Shown here: positions 19,884 to 31,929 of the stretch, piece by piece
How positions within the stretch are numbered: the stretch's first letter is position 1
Layout of the letters: each line of letters begins with the position of its first letter
NCBI GenBank assembly: GCA_023431345.1
Contig: JAEYWK010000111.1
Location: 1 to 64,000 of the forward strand
Source: Pseudomonadota bacterium
GTDB taxonomy: Bacteria; Myxococcota_A; Polyangia; Polyangiales; Polyangiaceae
Length of the DNA: 64,000 nt
Direction: 5' to 3'
Made by a program: the position numbers and the translations under genes
Notes under the pieces: generated by a model
Seen by the model: only the letters and a program-made list of their open reading frames with translations
Told to the model about the DNA's origin: nothing
Database searches by the model: none

Positions 19884-21413
19884 TTACTTCCAGACGCGCA
19901 AGAAAAGATTCACTCCCGTGGGTTCCGAATCCACTTCAATACGTATCGGGCGCGGGGAGAGGGCCTCCGCGAATTCCCGCAGATCGCCGGGCGAGCGGTG
20001 GATCAGGAACCAATCCAGGCAGTATTCCATGAAGAAGCGGCTGGGGTTGTGGCTGGCGACGTTGCCTACGATCAGGTGGCCGCTGGGGGCCAGCGCGTCG
20101 TACAGCACCGAGAGCAAGGCCTGGAAGCTGCGGTGGTTGAGGTAGTCGAACAGACCCGCGCTATAAATGAAGTCCCGCTCGCCCAGCGCCTCTTTCAGCT
20201 TGCGAGTCGTGAGCAGCCGCCGCACGGACTCGCCGATGAACTGCACCTTCAGGCCAGTCTTCACGGCCAGCGGCGAGAGGGTACGCTCGCAGAAGGTCAG
20301 CACGCGCTCCTCTTGATCGATCAGCGCCACCTCGATGAACTGTCCGAGCTCGGGGTGCTTCTCCAGCAGCACCGACAGCTCGCGTGCAGGGCCGCAGCCG
20401 ATGCTGGCCAGGCGCACTCGCCCGCGCACCTCGATGGCGGCGCGGATCTTGTTGCCGAGGTAGGTCAGGCGATTGATGTTGGCCTGAGCGGCGCGCTCTT
20501 GAGCGGCGTAGACGTTGAGCAGCTTGCCGAACAGCGACGCGCCTTCGGCGTGATCGCGGTACAGCATGTTCATCATCTCGTAGTCGCCGGCGTAGCCGAG
20601 CGGCTTCACGTGGGCTCTCCTCAAGAGCGGAGAGTGCTCGAGCAGGGGCAGGATCTGCTTCTTGTAGTAGCTCCGGTAGATGGCGTGCTCTTCCTCGGTG
20701 AGGCCCCCCACCAGCTGCGCTAGCTCACCCGACGCCTGGTTCAAGCGAGTGACGAGCCGCGGCGCGGCTTCGGCCAAGTAGGCCCGCAGCGCCTCTTCGC
20801 GGCTGAACTGATCGAGGTTCTCGAGCGCGCGCTCCTCCGCGTCGAGGAAGGCCTTCACGCGCTCGAGCCAGGTGCGGCAATCGGTGACCCAGACCTTGAA
20901 GGCGTCCGAGATGTCGTCGTCTGCCGGCTCGAGCACCGTGAACAAGCGATCGGAGAAGCTGTGCTTCTCACCGAATCGATACAGCTCCGACAAGTCGATG
21001 GTGTTCGACTGCACCTCGACGCCGATCACCAGATCCGCGCCGCGCTCGGTGACGCGACGCACGTGGGCGTCGCCCTCGTACAGCACCGCGTTGCGGCAGC
21101 TGACCTGCAGCCGATCCAGTCGATCGCCGGTCAAGATCAAGTTACCTTTGGCGGCCGCGCCCGTGAGCGTGAGGGCCAAGCCGGTGAGCGAGAGATCTTC
21201 GACGATGCCTTGGAACGTTCCCAGCGTCGCGTGGCGCCCGTTCACTTCCAGGCCCTCGATGTGAAGCTCTTCTGCGCGCACGCGTCGCGCTCGTAACCGG
21301 CGCGGACGGCGCGCGTCATGCTTGGCGGCGTCGACCACGCGCGCTTGGGACTCAGGGGCAGCGGCAGATGCCGAGTCCGAGATTTGCTCGGTCTGGGCGT
21401 TGAGAGCTTTCAT
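19884..21413 (-). CDS. PilZ-like domain fused to phcB-like SAM methyltransferase
   Basis: A 509-residue protein. Residues about 37-140 look like a PilZ domain (Arg-rich RRLRARRVR, then DLSLTG as the D/N-x-S-x-x-G motif), suggesting c-di-GMP binding. A helical region follows (about 150-330) with the signature KPLGYAGDYEMMNM (270-283) known to me from PhcB-like enzymes annotated for 3-hydroxy fatty-acid methyl ester synthesis, then a class I SAM-binding fold (LASIGCGPARE, 335-345; ALIDQEE; FIYSAGLFDYL; GHLIVGNV). The start at MKAL was chosen because AAGGAT precedes it by 4 bases and the upstream 65 residues are promoter-like. First gene of the three-gene operon. PilZ assignment is less sure than the methyltransferase. 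Confidence 0.85.
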   Translation of the reverse strand: MKALNAQTEQISDSASAAAPESQARVVDAAKHDARRPRRLRARRVRAEELHIEGLEVNGRHATLGTFQGIVEDLSLTGLALTLTGAAAKGNLILTGDRLDRLQVSCRNAVLYEGDAHVRRVTERGADLVIGVEVQSNTIDLSELYRFGEKHSFSDRLFTVLEPADDDISDAFKVWVTDCRTWLERVKAFLDAEERALENLDQFSREEALRAYLAEAAPRLVTRLNQASGELAQLVGGLTEEEHAIYRSYYKKQILPLLEHSPLLRRAHVKPLGYAGDYEMMNMLYRDHAEGASLFGKLLNVYAAQERAAQANINRLTYLGNKIRAAIEVRGRVRLASIGCGPARELSVLLEKHPELGQFIEVALIDQEERVLTFCERTLSPLAVKTGLKVQFIGESVRRLLTTRKLKEALGERDFIYSAGLFDYLNHRSFQALLSVLYDALAPSGHLIVGNVASHNPSRFFMEYCLDWFLIHRSPGDLREFAEALSPRPIRIEVDSEPTGVNLFLRVWK

Positions 21414-21551
21414 TCGGATCCTTGTCTCAAACGGGAAAGGGCCCCCGTCAGTAGCTCTAGTCAGGCGACGTATGATCACTTCGCTGGCAGCGGGGTTGGC
21501 GTTGGGGGTGGACGCGCGGAACCCGAGTTTGCCAGGCATCTTATACGAAAA

Positions 21552-21570
21552 GAGGTGCCTTGCGCACCTC
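21552..21570 (-). terminator. hairpin with T tract, minus strand
   Basis: GAGGTGC pairs with GCACCTC across a 5-base loop and is followed on the minus strand by TTTTCG. It lies about 140 bp upstream of the methyltransferase start. It may end transcripts coming from the decayed gene at 21.7-22.3 kb, or act as a leader attenuator for the operon; TATAAG just after it could be a -10 box. Confidence 0.5.
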
Positions 21571-21699
21571 CACCGCACACTTCCCCCAATGTGGGTTCGG
21601 CACCCCAACTAACGGCACGAGAGCTCGCGCCTTAAGTGTCCGCTCACGCGCACTGCCGATTCTTCGAACATTGCAGTTTCGATGATTCGATCATTTCAA

Positions 21700-22275
21700 T
21701 TCTGCAAAGCCTACTCAGGTGATGAAGGTGTTTTCGAACGTGCAGCGCACGCGTGTCGAACGAATGTCGTGACCGCGCAGGCCGGGCTCAAACCGGCGCC
21801 GAGCGTGAGCGCGGCGAGAGCCGACGGCCGCGTGCGCTCGATCTCGATGGCGGGCACGAACGGAGGAGGCCGAATGCTAGGCGGGCGTCCGCGTCGGCGA
21901 ACGGAAGCTGGTAATAGAGCCCGCCGCGCAGCACCCCCGCGCCCACGCTCGGCGCATCACCGAGGGCCCGCCTCGCGACAGACTCGCGCCTGCACCCACG
22001 ATCGGATGGATCGGGTGTCGATGTCGTCAGTCGATCCACAGCTCGACGTCGAGCGCCGACAGCCCCTGCTCGGTCTCCGCGCGCAGCCACGCTGCCGTCG
22101 CGCGCGCCCCACCGCGCCGGGCCCCACGTCGAGCGCCGTCAGCAGGCCTGGTGCGCCCGACTCGAGCAGCAGGGCGCGACCGACGCGGCGGCGCAGCGTG
22201 CTCGATGCCGGTGAGAGCCACGGGTCGCTCGGGTCGTCAACCCGGACCGGCTCCGCGGGGCGCCGCTCGCCTTCG
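21700..22275 (-). pseudogene. decayed gene remnant with several frameshifts
   Basis: This is the main content of the 1-kb gap between 21414 and 22458. On the minus strand, protein-like blocks appear in order but in different frames: EPVRVDDPSDPWLSP...LLLESGAPGLLTALDVGPGAVGR, then TAAWLRAETEQGLSALDVELWID and a stop, then HPIVGAGASLSRGG, then GAGVLRGGLYYQLPFADADARL, then PFVPAIEIERTRPSALAALTLGAGL. The repeated short strands with Gly and aromatic residues look like the end of an outer-membrane beta-barrel protein. Its upstream part is missing, cut near the operator region at 22337. No intact frame remains. Exact limits are approximate. Confidence 0.5.
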
Positions 22276-22336
22276 TATCGCTACGGTCCCCGCCCTCCCC
22301 TGCGAATGAGGCGGAAAAACTGCCGCGCGCGGCCAC

Positions 22337-22350
22337 TGACGCCAGTGTCA
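22337..22350. promoter_or_regulatory. operator palindrome, distal copy, promoter of 22459 gene
   Basis: TGACGCCAGTGTCA is an imperfect palindrome matching the consensus CTGACR-N4-TGTCAG shared by four sites in this window. Its centre is 66 bp upstream of the second copy at 22401-22418, and it lies about 30 bp before a possible -35 box. The form fits a dimeric TetR-type repressor. Confidence 0.65.
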
Positions 22351-22373
22351 CCGCGGCAAAATGGCCAGAAGGC

Positions 22374-22403
22374 TTGATTCTCGCCGGAGGTTGCGGGCAG
22401 ACT
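22374..22403 (+). promoter_or_regulatory. predicted promoter of activase gene
   Basis: TTGATT (22374-22379) and CAGACT (22398-22403) are spaced by 18 bases. The -10 hexamer runs directly into the proximal operator, so a bound repressor would block RNA polymerase. The same arrangement, with TTGCTT and TAGACT, stands before the gene at 27640. Confidence 0.5.
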
Positions 22404-22418
22404 GACGCCGGTGTCAGT
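22401..22418. promoter_or_regulatory. operator palindrome, proximal copy
   Basis: ACTGACGCCGGTGTCAGT is palindromic at 16 of 18 positions and overlaps the predicted -10 box. It is the best-conserved of the four related sites. The GTG inside it is unlikely to be a start codon, which supports placing the gene start at 22459. Confidence 0.7.
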
Positions 22419-22458
22419 TGGAGGCCCCCCGCGCGGGGTCGCTTTTTCCCGGGATCCA

Positions 22459-26103
<3,645 letters not shown>

Positions 26104-26124
26104 GTCGCCCGACGCAGCGCGGGC

Positions 26125-27396
26125 TCACCATCCCAAGATCTCCTTCAACCGGGCGCTCAGCTCTTGAGCGAGCCGCTGGTGCGTGGCGACGGTCGGGTGC
26201 CAGTCTTCACCCCACGGCCCCGACTGCGGCTGTGTGATCACGAGGTACACGTCGTGATCACCGGCGGCGGCGCGCTCCGCGATGGCGGCTTCGACGTTGG
26301 CCTGGGCGTTACGGAGAGAGTTTTCTCCCGGCGGCCACGAGTCGCTCAACATCGGGCCGAGCATCGCCACCAGCGCCGCGTTCGGATAGTAGCCGCGGAG
26401 CTTGGCCAAAAAATCACGGTAGCTGCTGACGAAGGCGGCGTGATCCACGCCCGGCACCGAGAAGTCGTTCGTCCCGAGGTTGACGATCACCGCGTCCGGT
26501 ACGTACTGCGCCGGCTCCCAGGCGCTGGCGTTGGCGTCGTCGGGCACGCTCTTCAAATAGAGGTCGGGCAGGCGCTCGCCCCCGCCGCCAGAGTAGTTGC
26601 GCCAGACGCCGCGCCCCGAGTACGCGACCGCCGAGTACTGGGCTTGCAGCAGCGCCGCCGTGATCGCGCCGTAAGCCAGGTGACCGTTGGAGTTTCGCGA
26701 CGTGTAGTGGACGTTCGCGGGATCCATCGTCGACGCCTCGTTGCCGAAGCCGCAAGTGATCGAGTCGCCGACGACCTCGAGCTTGCGCGTGGGAAGCCGG
26801 ACTTGCGCCAACGCGCTCCCTCGTAACAAAAAGCCGAGAACTTCCGCCCTCCCCGCCCCGACTGCGCCGTTGGGCGCCGCCTCCACTCGCTTGAAGATCT
26901 CGACCTGATGCGGGCCGTCCTCGAGCCCCTCCGCGAGCAGATACAGCTCTTGCTGCGGCGAGACCTGCAGCAACGTCGGCGGCCGACCATCCACCGACAC
27001 GTCGTAATAGTTGGTGGTTTGCGGCGTGCCGGTACCGAAGTCCCGCAGCCGCAAGCTGAGGCCGGTGCCCACGAACGCCACGTGCACGCTGGACCCCACG
27101 AACCCGAGCACGGGGCCGCGAGGCCCCCGACAATCGACGCGCCCCACGTAGCCGATGAGCGGGTGGTTCGGGGGTACCGCGATCTGCCCGCTCGCGTCCG
27201 CCGGCGGTAGCGCAAGCGGCCCTTGGAAGGCGCAAACGCTGCTCGGCCCCCACCCTGGCTCGCTCTTCGCTCGCGGCGGACGCGAAGCGGGCGTAGCGGG
27301 CGTAGCGGGCGCACCTGCGCTGCTGCCGCGCCCTGCCTCACACGCGCTGAGGCTCGAGAGAGTGGTGATCAGCAAACCCAAAGCGAGGCGCGACAT
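26125..27396 (-). CDS. SGNH/GDSL-family lipoprotein esterase (CE2-like)
   Basis: A 423-residue lipoprotein (lipobox LSSLSAC). After a Pro/Ala linker there is a beta-sandwich region (SSVHVAFVGTGLSLRLRDFG...YYDVSVDGRPP) and then an SGNH hydrolase fold with VGDSITCGFGNE (block I Ser), INLGTNDF (block III Asn) and DWHPTVATH (block V Asp/His). This two-part layout matches family CE2 carbohydrate esterases, so polysaccharide deacetylation at the cell surface is likely. The start was set at the ATG giving the signal peptide; an open frame extends 117 bases further upstream. It runs opposite to and between the two activase-family genes, and converges on the first. Confidence 0.88.
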   Translation of the reverse strand: MSRLALGLLITTLSSLSACEAGRGSSAGAPATPATPASRPPRAKSEPGWGPSSVCAFQGPLALPPADASGQIAVPPNHPLIGYVGRVDCRGPRGPVLGFVGSSVHVAFVGTGLSLRLRDFGTGTPQTTNYYDVSVDGRPPTLLQVSPQQELYLLAEGLEDGPHQVEIFKRVEAAPNGAVGAGRAEVLGFLLRGSALAQVRLPTRKLEVVGDSITCGFGNEASTMDPANVHYTSRNSNGHLAYGAITAALLQAQYSAVAYSGRGVWRNYSGGGGERLPDLYLKSVPDDANASAWEPAQYVPDAVIVNLGTNDFSVPGVDHAAFVSSYRDFLAKLRGYYPNAALVAMLGPMLSDSWPPGENSLRNAQANVEAAIAERAAAGDHDVYLVITQPQSGPWGEDWHPTVATHQRLAQELSARLKEILGW

Positions 27397-27540
27397 AGCG
27401 TGGTTTCCGTCATGCATACACGAGACCGGGACCGGCCGCGCTCGGGCAGGCGCTCTGCTCGCCCTCCCACATTCCGGGCCAGAAATGCCCGGCGCCGAGC
27501 CGCCCCGCGCCATTTCGCGCCATTTGCCGCTGCCGACGGA

Positions 27541-27556
27541 CTGACATGAGTGTCAG
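27541..27556. promoter_or_regulatory. operator palindrome, distal copy, promoter of 27640 gene
   Basis: CTGACATGAGTGTCAG has perfect 6-bp arms around a 4-base spacer. It is the third copy of the family seen at 22337 and 22401. Its centre lies 67 bp from the proximal copy, the same distance (66 bp) as in the other promoter. Confidence 0.7.
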
Positions 27557-27578
27557 CCCAGAAAAATCGCGGGAATGC

Positions 27579-27609
27579 TTGCTTTCGGGCCTAGGCCTGG
27601 GGCTAGACT
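27579..27609 (+). promoter_or_regulatory. predicted promoter of 27640 gene
   Basis: TTGCTT (27579-27584) and TAGACT (27604-27609) are 19 bases apart. The last two bases of the -10 box are the first two of the proximal operator, as in the promoter at 22374-22403. The long spacer hints at regulator-dependent geometry or a shifted -35. Confidence 0.45.
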
Positions 27610-27623
27610 GACGCCCGTGTCAG
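27608..27623. promoter_or_regulatory. operator palindrome, proximal copy
   Basis: CTGACGCCCGTGTCAG differs from the proximal site at 22401 only in one central base over the core. It overlaps the predicted -10 box and lies 16 bp before the start codon. Confidence 0.7.
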
Positions 27624-27639
27624 GACAGGGAGCCCTAGC

Positions 27640-29547
27640 ATGACCCAGCACATCGACCTCGAAAGCAGTGGGAAGAAGAAGAGCCTACCCCTCGTGGGGC
27701 AGGACGTGATGCTCGACATCGACGCTGAGCTGAAGAAGTTCGAGGACGCCGAGCGCGAAAAGCTCGGGCTCGAAATCGAGCAGCGCTGGCTCGAGGACAT
27801 GGCGAACCTGCAGTTCACCAAGTCGGAGAAGAGCAAGATCACGCTGCTGATCGGCGGCCTGACGATGGCGCACGACTACCTGGTGTCGGGCGCGTTCACG
27901 AGCCTCGGTTACAACACCGTCCCCCTCGACGCGCCAAACTACGACGCGCTGCGCGCCGGCAAGGAGTTCGGCAACCGCGGGCAGTGTAACCCGACTTATT
28001 TCACGGTCGGTAACCTCGTGAAATACCTGGTGTACCTGCGCGACGAGCGCGGCGTCTCGACCAAGGAAATCGTCGACAAGTACGTGTTTCTGACCGCGGG
28101 CGCCTGCGGCCCCTGTCGCTTCGGCATGTACGTGACGGAGTACCGGAAGGCCCTGCGCGACGCGGGCTTCGACGGCTTCCGCGTGATGCTGTTCCAGCAG
28201 CAAGGTGGCCTGTCGCAAGCCACCGGCGAAGCGAGCGGCCTCGAGCTGAACGCCCCCTTCTTCATGGGCATGCTCAAGGGATTGATCGCCGGTGACGTGA
28301 TCAACGGCATCGGCTACCGCCTGCGCCCCTACGAGGTCGTACCCGGCGCGACCGACAAGGCCTGCGAAGAGGCCAAGAAGATTTGCTACGACGCGCTGCT
28401 CAACAAGCAGAGCATCTTGCTCGCGCTGCTCAAGAGCAAAGAGCTGTTCAAGAAGGTCGAGGTCGACCGCACCCGCTGCAAGCCCAAGGTCGCCATCATC
28501 GGCGAGTTCTGGGCCATGACGACGGAGGGTGACGGCAACTACCAGCTGCAGCGCTTCCTCGAGAAGGAAGGCGCCGAGTGCGACATCCAGTTCGTGACGG
28601 CGTGGATCCTCTACAACATTTGGGAGGTCCGCTTCGACACCAAGAACCGCGCGCTCTTGCGCGGCGCCGACAACGCCAAGCTGGGCCTGGCCGACGCCGG
28701 TGAGTACGGCGTGTTCGTGCGCAAGATCGGGCTCTGGGCGGGTGACAAGGCCCTACGCGCCGCCTTCCAGACCTTCGCCTACGCCGGCGGCTTCTACGGT
28801 TACCACCTGCCCGACATGGACATGGTGGCCGACGTCGCGGCGCCTTTCTACAACAACGATCTGCGCGGCGGCGAAGGCCACATGGAGGTCGGCAAGCTGA
28901 TCCTCAACGTGGTCAAGAGCAAGGCGACCATGACGCTGAGCGTGAAGCCTTTCGGCTGCATGCCCAGCTCCAGCGTGTCCGACGGCGTGCAGTCGCTGAT
29001 CACCGAGCGTTATCCCGGGACGATCTTCTGCGCGGTCGAGACGAGCGGCGACGGCGCCGTCAACTTCCAGAGCCGCGTGCAGATGTACCTGTTCAAGGCC
29101 AAGCAGGCGGCGCAGGCCGAGCTCGACAAGGCCTTGCAAGAGACGGGTCTCACCATCGAGATGGTGCAAGCCTTCTTGAAGCAAAACCGAAGCTACGCCG
29201 CGCCGCTGCACCTCCCCGGCCACGCCGCCGCGCACACCGCGGCCGATTTGGTGCACGAGGTCGCCAAGGTCTACGGCAAGAGCAAGCTCGAGATCCTGAC
29301 CATCCAGGCGCAAGGCCTGCTGAAGGCCGCGCGCGAATTGGCGCTGAAGACAGGCTCGGAAGCTCCGGAGAAGGCGCAAGCCGCCGCCGCCTTCGCGCGC
29401 GAAGCTGCGGTCGAGCTGCTCAGCATCGCCAAAGAGAAGGCCCCGAGCGCCGCGGAGGCCGCCCTCGGCGCCGCCAAGGCCAAGCTGGGCACGGTGCTGC
29501 CGCTGTTCAAGTCCGAGAAGGCCGAGTACGCGGCCGCCGCGGAATAA
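27640..29547 (+). CDS. 2-hydroxyacyl-CoA dehydratase-like / CoA activase-related protein
   Basis: A 635-residue protein of the family often annotated as 2-hydroxyglutaryl-CoA dehydratase component or CoA protein activase. It has an alpha/beta core with conserved cysteines in RGQCNPTYF (C116), AGACGPCRFG (C156, C159) and FGCMPSS (C440), likely ligands for an Fe-S cluster. The last 130 residues are Ala/Lys/Glu-rich helix and probably an added coiled tail. GGGAG 7 bases before the ATG supports the start. It has the same twin-operator promoter as the double ATPase gene at 22459, so the two products probably work together. The substrate is unknown; such systems are best known from anaerobes, while most myxobacteria are aerobic. 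Confidence 0.88.
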   Translation: MTQHIDLESSGKKKSLPLVGQDVMLDIDAELKKFEDAEREKLGLEIEQRWLEDMANLQFTKSEKSKITLLIGGLTMAHDYLVSGAFTSLGYNTVPLDAPNYDALRAGKEFGNRGQCNPTYFTVGNLVKYLVYLRDERGVSTKEIVDKYVFLTAGACGPCRFGMYVTEYRKALRDAGFDGFRVMLFQQQGGLSQATGEASGLELNAPFFMGMLKGLIAGDVINGIGYRLRPYEVVPGATDKACEEAKKICYDALLNKQSILLALLKSKELFKKVEVDRTRCKPKVAIIGEFWAMTTEGDGNYQLQRFLEKEGAECDIQFVTAWILYNIWEVRFDTKNRALLRGADNAKLGLADAGEYGVFVRKIGLWAGDKALRAAFQTFAYAGGFYGYHLPDMDMVADVAAPFYNNDLRGGEGHMEVGKLILNVVKSKATMTLSVKPFGCMPSSSVSDGVQSLITERYPGTIFCAVETSGDGAVNFQSRVQMYLFKAKQAAQAELDKALQETGLTIEMVQAFLKQNRSYAAPLHLPGHAAAHTAADLVHEVAKVYGKSKLEILTIQAQGLLKAARELALKTGSEAPEKAQAAAAFAREAAVELLSIAKEKAPSAAEAALGAAKAKLGTVLPLFKSEKAEYAAAAE

Positions 29548-29574
29548 GCAGCGCCACCAGGCCGTGCTACGAAA

Positions 29575-29603
29575 CGCCCGGGAGCCCACACGGCTTCCGG
29601 GCG
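29575..29603 (+). terminator. strong hairpin between activase-related gene and MFS gene
   Basis: CGCCCGGGAGCC pairs with GGCTTCCGGGCG over 12 bp (one G-T) around CACAC. There is no T run, so it may only attenuate read-through or stabilise the upstream mRNA 3' end, leaving the MFS gene weakly cotranscribed. Confidence 0.5.
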
Positions 29604-29630
29604 TCGCTGTATCTGGAGCTCGCACCGACC

Positions 29631-30866
29631 ATGCTGAAGAGAATCAACGATCCGAACGTGATCAGCATCTACCTGGCCACGCTCGGGCTGGGCACCGCTT
29701 ACGGCATGGCCATCAGCGTGATCGCGGTCTTCTTGACCGCGCGCGGCTACACCGAGACCGACATCGGTTCGCTAGCGGCCTGGTTCGCGGCCGGCATCAT
29801 GATCACGGCCGTCGCCTCCGGCAGCTTGGTCGGCAAGCTGGGCGCCAAGCGCGTGCTGGTCGGAGCGCTGTTCATTTATGCGTCCACGGTGGCGCTGTTC
29901 CCCTTCGCGCCGAGCTACGGCGCGATCGCGGCGCTGCGCCTGGTCGACGGCGCCGCGTCCGTCCTGGTCTGGGTCTCGTCCGAGACGATCCTCGTGGCGC
30001 GGGCCCGCCGCGAGATCAAAGCGTTCGTCACCAGCATCTACGGCATGTCGATCGCGATCGGCTACGGGCTCGGCTCGCTCTCCGCGTTCGCGGCCGCGCA
30101 GGTGCTGCCCAACGAGCAGGTCTTCTTGGTGGCGGGCGCCATCTCGGTGGTCACGGCGCTGTTCACGCTCTTCAAGCTCGATCGCAACGCCGACGCGCAC
30201 CACGAGGCCGACGACGACGGCACGCTCGCCGGAGCCGGAGAAGCCTCGCCCCTCGGCGCCCTGATCGGCCGCATCAAGACCTCTTGCTTCGCCACCTTCG
30301 CCTACGGCTACTTCCAGTCGAGCGTCGTGCTGTTTCTGCCGCTCTTCATGAAGAAGGAGAAGCAGATCCCGGAAGATCTCACCAAGCTCATCACGTTCTT
30401 CTTCGCGGGAGGCATGCTGCTCGCCATCAACTTCGCGGGCCGGCTCGGCGATCGCTACGGGCACCTGCTGGTGATGCGGGCGCTGGCGGTGGTGGGCACC
30501 ACGATGGTGGCCGGCTTCGTGTGGATGAACGGCTTCTCCGGCATGGCCGTCGCGGTGTTCATCGCGGGGGCGACCCTCGCCAGCATCTCGCCGCTGAGCT
30601 TGGCGCTGCAGGGGCTCGTCACTCGTGAGTACCACCGCGCCACCGGCATCTACAACGCGTTCTACGCCGCCGGGATGGTGCTGGGCCCGCCGATTTCGAG
30701 CCAGCTCTTCTACCGCTACGGAGGCGCCGCGATGCTCTACCACTTGGCCGCGCTGTGGGCGGCGTTCGTAGTCTTCGCGCAGGTCTTCCGCCGGGACGAC
30801 CCGGCGATGACGCGCGGTCCTCTCGAAGGCCGAGCGGGCGCGCTGCCTTCGTCGATCGCCGAGTGA
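29631..30866 (+). CDS. MFS transporter
   Basis: A 411-residue inner-membrane carrier with about 12 helices in two halves joined by a charged loop (RNADAHHEADDDG). The motif GSLVGKLGAKRVLVG after helix 2 is the MFS signature-A position, repeated in the second half as GRLGDRYGHLLVM. No residues allow the substrate to be named; it may export a drug or a small metabolite. It lies 83 bp downstream of the 27640 gene on the same strand behind a hairpin, so it may belong to the same operator-controlled unit. Its stop is one base from the stop of the convergent TauE/SafE gene. Confidence 0.92.
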   Translation: MLKRINDPNVISIYLATLGLGTAYGMAISVIAVFLTARGYTETDIGSLAAWFAAGIMITAVASGSLVGKLGAKRVLVGALFIYASTVALFPFAPSYGAIAALRLVDGAASVLVWVSSETILVARARREIKAFVTSIYGMSIAIGYGLGSLSAFAAAQVLPNEQVFLVAGAISVVTALFTLFKLDRNADAHHEADDDGTLAGAGEASPLGALIGRIKTSCFATFAYGYFQSSVVLFLPLFMKKEKQIPEDLTKLITFFFAGGMLLAINFAGRLGDRYGHLLVMRALAVVGTTMVAGFVWMNGFSGMAVAVFIAGATLASISPLSLALQGLVTREYHRATGIYNAFYAAGMVLGPPISSQLFYRYGGAAMLYHLAALWAAFVVFAQVFRRDDPAMTRGPLEGRAGALPSSIAE

Positions 30867-30867
30867 T

Positions 30868-31776
30868 TCAGGGCGCGGGGCGAGCCGTGCCCTCGAGCTC
30901 CAGCGGCTTACCGGCTTCGGCCCTGCGGCGCGCGGCGCTCAGCGAAAGGCTCAAGGCCAGCATCGAGATGCCGGCGCCGATGACGGCGATGGCCGTCACG
31001 CCATTGCTCGCCCCGAGCAGCTTGGCCGACGACGCCAAGAGCACGATGATGAGCGCGGGGCGGATGATGTGATCGGGGGCGCGCGACGACAGCTGCGCGC
31101 CGATGAACACGCCGGGAATGGCACCGATCAGGATCGAGGCCGTCAGCGACAACTGGAAGTCACCGAACAGGATGTGGCCGAGCGCCGCCGAAGCCACCAG
31201 CGGCACCGCCTGCACCAGATCGGTGCCGACGAGCTCGCTGAGCTTGAAGCTCGGGTAGAGCATCAACAACAAGATGATCATCAGCGAGCCGGAGCCGACG
31301 GAGGTGAGGCCGACGATCAGGCCGCCGACGACGCCGATCAGCAGCGTCGGCACCTTCTTCACTTGTAGCGGCATCATGCTGTCTCCCGGCTTTCGCGCCT
31401 TCGTCAGCAAGGGGCGCAGCACGAGCCCCAACGCCACCACCAACAGCGCCACGCCCAGCGCGGTCTTCACGATGCCCTGCAGGTGAGCGCCCTGACCGAA
31501 GTTCTTGAGCAAGATCACGCCCAAGAAGGCCGATGGAATCGAGCCCATGACCAGCCACTTCACGAGCTGCTTGTTCACCGAGCCGCGCCTGAAGTGCACG
31601 CCGCCGCCGATCGGCTTCATGATCATCGACGCCACGATGTCGCTCGACACGGCCGCCAGCGGCTCGATCTTGAACAGCAAAACCAAGATCGGGGTCATCA
31701 GCGCGCCGCCCCCCATACCGGTCAAGCCAACCACGAAGCCAACGAACAGCCCGGCCACGGCAATGATGGGATCCAT
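30868..31776 (-). CDS. TauE/SafE family anion exporter
   Basis: A 302-residue membrane protein with 7-8 helices in two repeats. The repeat hallmarks are present: GLTGMGGGALMTPIL in the first half and GLTSVGSGSLMIILL in the second, the usual Gly-rich elements of the TauE/SafE (DUF81) family. Relatives export sulfite, sulfoacetate or other organic anions. A conspicuous palindrome at 31815-31837 sits just upstream, within an AT-rich stretch that should hold the promoter. Nothing nearby names the substrate. Confidence 0.93.
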   Translation of the reverse strand: MDPIIAVAGLFVGFVVGLTGMGGGALMTPILVLLFKIEPLAAVSSDIVASMIMKPIGGGVHFRRGSVNKQLVKWLVMGSIPSAFLGVILLKNFGQGAHLQGIVKTALGVALLVVALGLVLRPLLTKARKPGDSMMPLQVKKVPTLLIGVVGGLIVGLTSVGSGSLMIILLLMLYPSFKLSELVGTDLVQAVPLVASAALGHILFGDFQLSLTASILIGAIPGVFIGAQLSSRAPDHIIRPALIIVLLASSAKLLGASNGVTAIAVIGAGISMLALSLSLSAARRRAEAGKPLELEGTARPAP

Positions 31777-31814
31777 CGCCCGTCGGTCCTAACACTGATC
31801 TCCTATCGGACAAG

Positions 31815-31837
31815 TAGGGAATTCGCGGATTTCCCTA
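31815..31837. promoter_or_regulatory. palindrome upstream of TauE/SafE gene
   Basis: TAGGGAA and TTCCCTA face each other across 9 bases that themselves contain CGCG. The site is about 40 bp before the start codon, next to an unusually AT-rich block (31838-31865) that probably carries the promoter. It is a good operator candidate; the regulator is unknown. Confidence 0.55.
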
Positions 31838-31929
31838 AAACTCCGTAATAATTAGATAAATTAAGCATCCGCCGCACAGCGCCAGCCGGCGCCTTGGATC
31901 GAGGTTGGCAAAGCCGACGGCCCCTGACG

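Noticed and set aside
21682..22377. 231-codon plus-strand open frame
   Set aside because: Arg/Pro/Ser-rich composition with no fold pattern; it is antisense to the remnant gene and crosses the distal operator.
22411..22458. Upstream start for the double ATPase gene at GTG 22411
   Set aside because: The GTG lies inside a conserved operator and the added residues (Gly/Pro/Arg) resemble no family start; ATG 22459 opens the ATPase fold properly.
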